Part shown: piece by piece, positions 46,413 to 49,984 of the stretch
Numbering within the stretch: position 1 is the stretch's first letter
Layout of the letters: every line of letters starts with the position of its first letter
NCBI RefSeq assembly: GCF_001428665.1
Contig: NZ_LMIJ01000007.1
Coordinates: 135,159 to 185,142 of the forward strand
DNA length: 49,984 nt
Direction: 5' to 3'
From: Acidovorax sp. Root219
GTDB lineage: Bacteria; Pseudomonadota; Gammaproteobacteria; Burkholderiales; Burkholderiaceae_C
Notes under the pieces: generated by a model
What the model saw: the letters and a program-made list of their open reading frames with translations, nothing else
What the model was told of the DNA's origin: nothing
The model's database searches: none
Program-made: the position numbers and the translations under genes

Positions 46413-47336
46413 ATGCTTGCCTCTTTTTTCAACACCGCAGTGGCCCGAGCCATTGCCCATGTGCCCCGTCCTCTCGTGCAGAAAATCTCGCGCCGCTACA
46501 TTGCCGGCGCATCCATCGCCGAGGCCGTCGTGCGCGTGCAGGCACTCAATGCACAAGGCTTCACAGCCACCATCGACGTGCTCGGCGAGGTCACCCGCGA
46601 CCTTGCACAGGCACAGCAGACGGCCGATGAATACCAGGGCGTGCTGGACGCCATCCACCACCACGGCTTGCGCGCGAACATCTCCGTCAAGCCATCGGCG
46701 CTGGGCCTTCTGCTGAATGCGCAGCAGTGCGAGACCCACATCGCGGCGCTGGCCACGGCAGCCCGGCGGCACGGCAATTTCGTGCGCATGGACATGGAAG
46801 ACCTGCAGTGCACCCAAGCGGAAATCGACCTGCTCCAGAGGCTCAGGGCCAATGGCCATGGGAATACCGGATTGGCCCTGCAGGCCTACCTCAAGCGCAC
46901 CTACCGGGACATCGAGCCACTGCTGGGCCGCCACAACAACCTGCGCCTGTGCAAAGGCATCTATGTCGAGGACAAGGCCCACCTGGTAGAGGGCGCCCGC
47001 CACGACCGGCAAGCCATCAACAGCCACTTTCTGCACCACGTCGAGCGCTGCCTGGACACCGGCACCTTCGTCGCAGTGGCCACCCACGACGAGGCGCTGA
47101 TCGAGCAGGTCATTGCGGCAGCAAGGCGCCGTGGCAATGGCGCCCCTTCTTCAGGGCTGGAATTCCAGATGCTGCTGGGCGTGTGCGAGCCCCTACGCGA
47201 CCGCCTGCGCGACAGGGGCTACCCGGTGCGGATCTACGTGCCCTATGGACAGGACTGGCATGGCTACAGCATTCGTCGGCTCAAGGAAAATCCGCAATTG
47301 GCGGGGTACTTGCTCAAGGCCGCGCTGATGGGCTGA
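46413..47336 (+). CDS. Proline dehydrogenase, monofunctional
   Basis: 307-residue FAD enzyme that oxidises proline to pyrroline-5-carboxylate. The TIM-barrel core has the marker ISVKPSALG (near 91-99), KGIYVEDKAHL (about 190) and the C-terminal active-site helix YGQDWHGYSIRRLKENP, with the substrate-binding Arg pair. Length is that of single-function ProDH, not the long bifunctional PutA; no P5C dehydrogenase gene is near. The start is the ATG 46413. A long structured leader precedes it, hinting at regulation after transcription starts. No other proline genes are seen. Confidence 0.92.
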   Translation: MLASFFNTAVARAIAHVPRPLVQKISRRYIAGASIAEAVVRVQALNAQGFTATIDVLGEVTRDLAQAQQTADEYQGVLDAIHHHGLRANISVKPSALGLLLNAQQCETHIAALATAARRHGNFVRMDMEDLQCTQAEIDLLQRLRANGHGNTGLALQAYLKRTYRDIEPLLGRHNNLRLCKGIYVEDKAHLVEGARHDRQAINSHFLHHVERCLDTGTFVAVATHDEALIEQVIAAARRRGNGAPSSGLEFQMLLGVCEPLRDRLRDRGYPVRIYVPYGQDWHGYSIRRLKENPQLAGYLLKAALMG

Positions 47337-47537
47337 TACATCCAGCCCAGAGGGTGGCAGCACCCCATCTCCAGGCATGCCCGCCGCAATCGTGAACAAG
47401 CGTTGCGGGGCGGCTTAGGCGCCCATTTCACGCCAGCAAACGGTGGCCGGTCGGGCATACTCAAATCACCCTGAGGGCAGGCACAAGCGCAGTGCCTGGC
47501 GCGCAGCGAATGCACACCAACCACTACCGACCCCACC

Positions 47538-47744
47538 ATGGACAAGCAAATCCCCTGCGACCGCCGCAGCGGCAAGGACCGCCGCCAGACTGAAGCCGGC
47601 CCACCGGATAAGCACGAGCGGCGCCGCTCCATCGAGCCGCGCCAGCCGGAAGTGCGTGAACTGCATCTTTCGCCCGAGGAATTGGTGGCCATGGGCTTTG
47701 GCGATGCGCAGGCAGGTACCACCGCGCCGAACAAGGCATCCTGA
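47538..47744 (+). CDS. Small basic protein with RRSGKDRR motif, unknown function
   Basis: 68-residue, Arg/Lys-rich and highly charged protein. It begins MDKQIPCDRRSGKDRRQTEAG, then a second Arg cluster HERRRSIEPRQPE and a more acidic helical C-terminal part. Related short RRxGxDRR proteins occur in proteobacteria and are sometimes linked to RNA or signal proteins, but I cannot assign a family. It is 201 bases downstream of proline dehydrogenase, with no strong RBS visible. The codon use fits real coding, though support rests on composition. Confidence 0.5.
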   Translation: MDKQIPCDRRSGKDRRQTEAGPPDKHERRRSIEPRQPEVRELHLSPEELVAMGFGDAQAGTTAPNKAS

Positions 47745-47828
47745 GCGCAGCACAGGCAGCAGGGGTCGCCGCGCACAGCGAACGGCAGGGCCAAGGCGGC
47801 AACGCCCACCCCACCAGCCAGTTGCAGG

Positions 47829-48146
47829 TCAGTTCGTTTGCGTCTGGCAAGCGTCGCGCGCGCTCATCACGCGGTGGGCGACCATGTCGAGCGCCGGGCG
47901 CACATTGCCCTGCTTGTCGGTCCACACCTTGGGGGTGACCGAGCCGGCCACAGAGATGGACTCGCCATCGTGCAATTGCTCCATGGCCATGCACACGTCG
48001 TCATCGAACGCAATGACGTTGACGAACAGCATCTCGCCCTCCGCACTCGGCGCCCGCACCTTGGCCACCATGTAGGGCTTTCCTACCTTGTCCAGACGCC
48101 GCTCTGGGCCCCCGTAGAGACGGCCCGAAATCAGTCCATCGATCAT
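47829..48146 (-). CDS. SSB-like OB-fold protein
   Basis: 105-residue protein recalling short single-stranded-DNA-binding proteins found in betaproteobacteria: MIDGLISGRLYGGPERR, YMVAKVRA, MLFVNVIAFDDDVCMAM, ISVAGSVTPKVWTDKQGN and LDMVAHRVMSA. It is much shorter than the main SSB (about 180 residues) and lacks the acidic C-terminal tail used for partner recruitment. The start is the ATG at 48146. Such paralogues often lie in prophages or integrative elements, but no other mobile-element gene is next to it here. DNA binding is inferred. Confidence 0.8.
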   Translation of the reverse strand: MIDGLISGRLYGGPERRLDKVGKPYMVAKVRAPSAEGEMLFVNVIAFDDDVCMAMEQLHDGESISVAGSVTPKVWTDKQGNVRPALDMVAHRVMSARDACQTQTN

Positions 48147-48252
48147 GCAATCCCCATCCAGCACTTGTTGTCGGTTTGTTCTCGCCGGGGCCATCGCCCC
48201 ACCCACCCAGCCGGAACACAGCAGTCTCGAAAAACCCGCCACCCCTGCCCAC

Positions 48253-48285
48253 AAAAAAAGCCCAGGACCAACGGCTCTGGGCTTT
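48253..48285 (-). terminator. Minus-strand intrinsic terminator without an assigned gene
   Basis: Read leftwards, AAAGCCCAG (48285-48277) pairs with CTGGGCTTT (48265-48257) and is followed by further T for a seven-T run (48259-48253). It lies upstream of the SSB-like gene, so it ends a transcript from the right, where no minus-strand coding gene is seen until 48970. Confidence 0.75.
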
Positions 48286-48633
48286 CGCTGTGAATGATGG
48301 GGTCGCCGCCAGCACGGGCTGCTTCAAGGAGTGCCAGGCCGCAGCAGCATCGCCAGACCGTGGCGATCACCCCACCCCGCTCCCCTGAAACCATGGCCCG
48401 CCCCGGAGCCGAACTGCCCCGTCGCATCGGACCAACCCGCATGGCGCCTTGTCTTGACCTGCACAGCAACCACCACGGGCGCCGCGCACATCCATCCAAA
48501 AGCCAGTACGTATTGTAACCACCGGCCCTTCAAACAGGGCGCATTGACCACACGGTGCGGCATGCACGCGACACTGCCGGCGGACTGGGGCGGCGCTCCA
48601 TCGAGGCCCCTCGCTCCGGCGGACAAACCACCA

Positions 48634-48662
48634 TTGGCGCACACCGGCAAACCGGTCACAAT
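48634..48662 (+). promoter_or_regulatory. Promoter candidate for the zinc-ribbon gene
   Basis: TTGGCG (48634-48639) and CACAAT (48657-48662) are separated by 17 bases, about 52 bases ahead of the start codon at 48715. Both hexamers keep the strongest consensus positions but are imperfect. Confidence 0.4.
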
Positions 48663-48714
48663 GGTCCGGCAAGCTCCACCAGTTCGCACCCACCATCTTT
48701 CGAGAGGGGCCACC

Positions 48715-48933
48715 ATGACTGTTCTGGACGACGCCAGCATCGAACTGCCCTGCCCGCACTGCCAGCAGGCCGTCAAGGAGCGGCTGGGCAAGCTCAAGCT
48801 CAGCCCGCGCATCACCTGCCCCCGGTGCCGCCGCACCAGCGAGGTCACGCCCGAGGCGTTGCAGCGCGCCACCCACAAGCTCACCCAGGCCTTTGCCAAC
48901 ATCCAGCAATCGCTGGCCAGGCTGGGGCGCTGA
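48715..48933 (+). CDS. Small zinc-ribbon protein, unknown function
   Basis: 72-residue protein with two CPxC knuckles: CPHC at residues 13-16 and CPRC at 35-38, the spacing of a single zinc ribbon. After it comes a C-terminal helix with HKLTQAFANIQQSLARLG. AGAGGGG lies 5 bases before the ATG, a good ribosome-binding site. I know of no defined function for this type; zinc ribbons of this size often serve in transcription or translation complexes. It stands alone, convergent with the lipoprotein gene. Confidence 0.75.
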   Translation: MTVLDDASIELPCPHCQQAVKERLGKLKLSPRITCPRCRRTSEVTPEALQRATHKLTQAFANIQQSLARLGR

Positions 48934-48969
48934 CGCACCGCGCCGTCGGGGCGCCTGGATGGCAGCCGC

Positions 48970-49737
48970 TCAAAGCACGGGCTTGGCAGGAGGTGAATTC
49001 ACAGGCCCAGGCGCCGCATTGGCAGGGGCCAGGGGCACGGCATCTGCCGCCGAGGTGGCGGCCCCATCCACGGCGGGGGCTGCAGCAGCGGGCGGGGTCC
49101 ATTCCACCGCGAGATAACGCTGGCGCACCGACTCCGGCGTCTGGCTGCACACATGCTGCCCCACCTGCGTGAGCTCGGGCACCCGCACGCACAGGCCCGG
49201 CGAATGCCGGAACGGGGTGGCCGTGTACTCGTCCACATAGCGCATCTCGCCATCACCCTGGCGCACGGTGTAGCGGAACTGGAAGCGCGATTGCGGCCTG
49301 CGGTCTGCGGCCGAACCAATGGCCGCGCCCAGCAAGGTGGCAGCCAGCGCGCCACCGACAGAGTAGTTACCCCCGCGCAGGCCACGGTCCAGGTAAGCCG
49401 CGCCCGCGATGGCACCGCCAAGGTGCGCGCCTGCCGTGGTGCCGGGGGTGGATCGATCGACGCCCTGCACATCCACGATGGCACCGTAGGCATCGGCGCG
49501 CAGCACCTGGGCTTCATACTGCAGCCGGAGCCGGTCGCGCTCGGCCTGCGCCAGCCCATCCCATACGCTGGAAATGATCACCGCATCGGGCCGGCGCTCC
49601 ACCGGAGCCACCGCAGGAGGGAACGCAGCGCGCAAGGGCTCTGGAATGGCCCGGTTCTGCGCAGCGCGGTTGGCACAGCCCACCAAAAGAATGGCCACCC
49701 CCAGCGCGGCAGCCAACGAAGCCCTTGAACTCGCCAT
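48970..49737 (-). CDS. Glycine-zipper lipoprotein
   Basis: 255-residue predicted outer-membrane lipoprotein. The lipobox LVGC puts the acylated Cys at residue 21. The central region GTTAGAHLGGAIAGAAYL and GGALAATLLGAAIGSAAD (about 98-144) has Gly-zipper repeats like those in SlyB-type/17-kDa envelope proteins. The 145-215 part (FRYTVRQGDGEMRYVDEYT...) holds two Cys (CVRVPELTQVGQHVC), which might form a disulphide. A Pro/Ala-rich tail follows. GGGAGGGA immediately before the ATG at 49737 is a strong ribosome-binding site. Function unassigned; it parallels the exported glycine-zipper protein at 6674. Confidence 0.85.
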   Translation of the reverse strand: MASSRASLAAALGVAILLVGCANRAAQNRAIPEPLRAAFPPAVAPVERRPDAVIISSVWDGLAQAERDRLRLQYEAQVLRADAYGAIVDVQGVDRSTPGTTAGAHLGGAIAGAAYLDRGLRGGNYSVGGALAATLLGAAIGSAADRRPQSRFQFRYTVRQGDGEMRYVDEYTATPFRHSPGLCVRVPELTQVGQHVCSQTPESVRQRYLAVEWTPPAAAAPAVDGAATSAADAVPLAPANAAPGPVNSPPAKPVL

Positions 49738-49786
49738 CGAATCCCTCCCGGAAAATGGTCGACTCTACCTGCAATCTTGTTTCAAA

Positions 49787-49814
49787 ACATTACCAGATAT
49801 GCAAAAAGAGACAA
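49787..49814 (-). promoter_or_regulatory. Promoter candidate for the lipoprotein gene
   Basis: Minus-strand TTGTCT (49814-49809) and TAATGT (49792-49787) with a 16-base spacer, about 50 bases before the start codon, in an A/T-rich patch that stands out from the surrounding DNA. Confidence 0.45.
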
Positions 49815-49984
49815 GCAAAGAATGGCGTGGACCCAAGCGACCAAGGGGCGCCACTGATGGGCGAAGAATCCCAGGCAGCACCTGCAAGGCATGCCGGCAG
49901 ACGGATGCAAGAACCCGCCATTGATACGGATTTGCCTTCAACCGTCTAACTTCGTTGGTCCGCCTTGCCGTGCTACAGCACTGT

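Larger units (their letters stand above)
48147..48714. other. 568-base stretch without a recognised protein gene
   Basis: No open frame here is convincing. It contains a minus-strand terminator (48253-48285), a possible minus-strand -10 TACAAT (48517-48512), and a plus-strand promoter candidate for the zinc-ribbon gene (48634-48662). Between about 48286 and 48370 the minus strand can fold several stems, e.g. ATCGCCA-CGGTC-TGGCGAT. Confidence 0.5.

Noticed and set aside
46219..46716. Plus-strand open frame of 165 codons over the proline dehydrogenase start
   Set aside because: Out of frame with a clear proline dehydrogenase for most of its length; no ribosome-binding site or recognised domain.
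49970..49981. GTGCT-AC-AGCAC palindrome at the right edge, considered as a quorum-sensing or LexA-like box
   Set aside because: Arms are only five bases, it is at the window edge and no regulated gene can be seen, so there is no support.

Overview
The window reads as a chromosomal piece of a high-G+C betaproteobacterium, most likely family Comamonadaceae (Acidovorax-like). This is an inference from gene order (folC - SPOR protein - cvpA - purF), the abundance of Bug/TTT-type solute receptors and LysR regulators, a three-part ring-hydroxylating oxygenase cluster, and the uniformly G/C-rich third codon positions. I see no insertion sequence, prophage, CRISPR array, rRNA gene or plasmid function. 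One tRNA gene is present.

Layout. 1-6080: leftward housekeeping genes gltX, purF, cvpA, a SPOR-domain (DedD-like) protein and folC; a promoter at the extreme left fires out of the window. 6138-9191: rightward ArsC-like reductase, a glycine-zipper envelope protein, ppnP and argG. 9263-12635: murB (leftward) faces yajQ, a periplasmic retropepsin-like protease and a degenerate HD-GYP protein (rightward). 12686-14843: plsY, ybaK and a LysR gene (leftward); the LysR gene is divergent from a TTT receptor / M20 peptidase pair (15011-17459) and separated from it by two palindromic LysR-type boxes. 17493-23845: an aldo-keto reductase, a LysR gene and a three-gene ABC importer with a fused double permease.

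23979-39203 is the catabolic accessory part. A leftward SDR, flavin monooxygenase and dienelactone-hydrolase/SnoaL fusion form one cassette. Next to it lies a nine-gene leftward block: Rieske oxygenase alpha and beta subunits, Rieske ferredoxin, a complete Liv-type ABC importer (receptor, two permeases, two ATPases) and a 2Fe-2S/FAD reductase. It is framed by two AraC-type activators and followed by a divergent alpha/beta hydrolase. The simplest reading is coupled uptake and first-step hydroxylation of one aromatic acid; the substrate cannot be read from sequence.

39425-49984 is again mostly housekeeping: prfB with its programmed +1 frameshift, a HAD phosphatase and pepN translationally coupled to it, a TPR protein, fbp, tRNA-Thr(CGU), proline dehydrogenase, and several small proteins (an RRSGKDRR-motif protein, an SSB-like OB protein, a zinc ribbon) and a glycine-zipper lipoprotein.

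No wholly new defence or mobile system is visible. The best leads are the transporter-in-oxygenase operon, the yajQ / protease / HD-GYP trio with lost metal ligands, several unexplained perfect inverted repeats in regulatory gaps, and an orphan minus-strand terminator near 48.25 kb that may end a small RNA.
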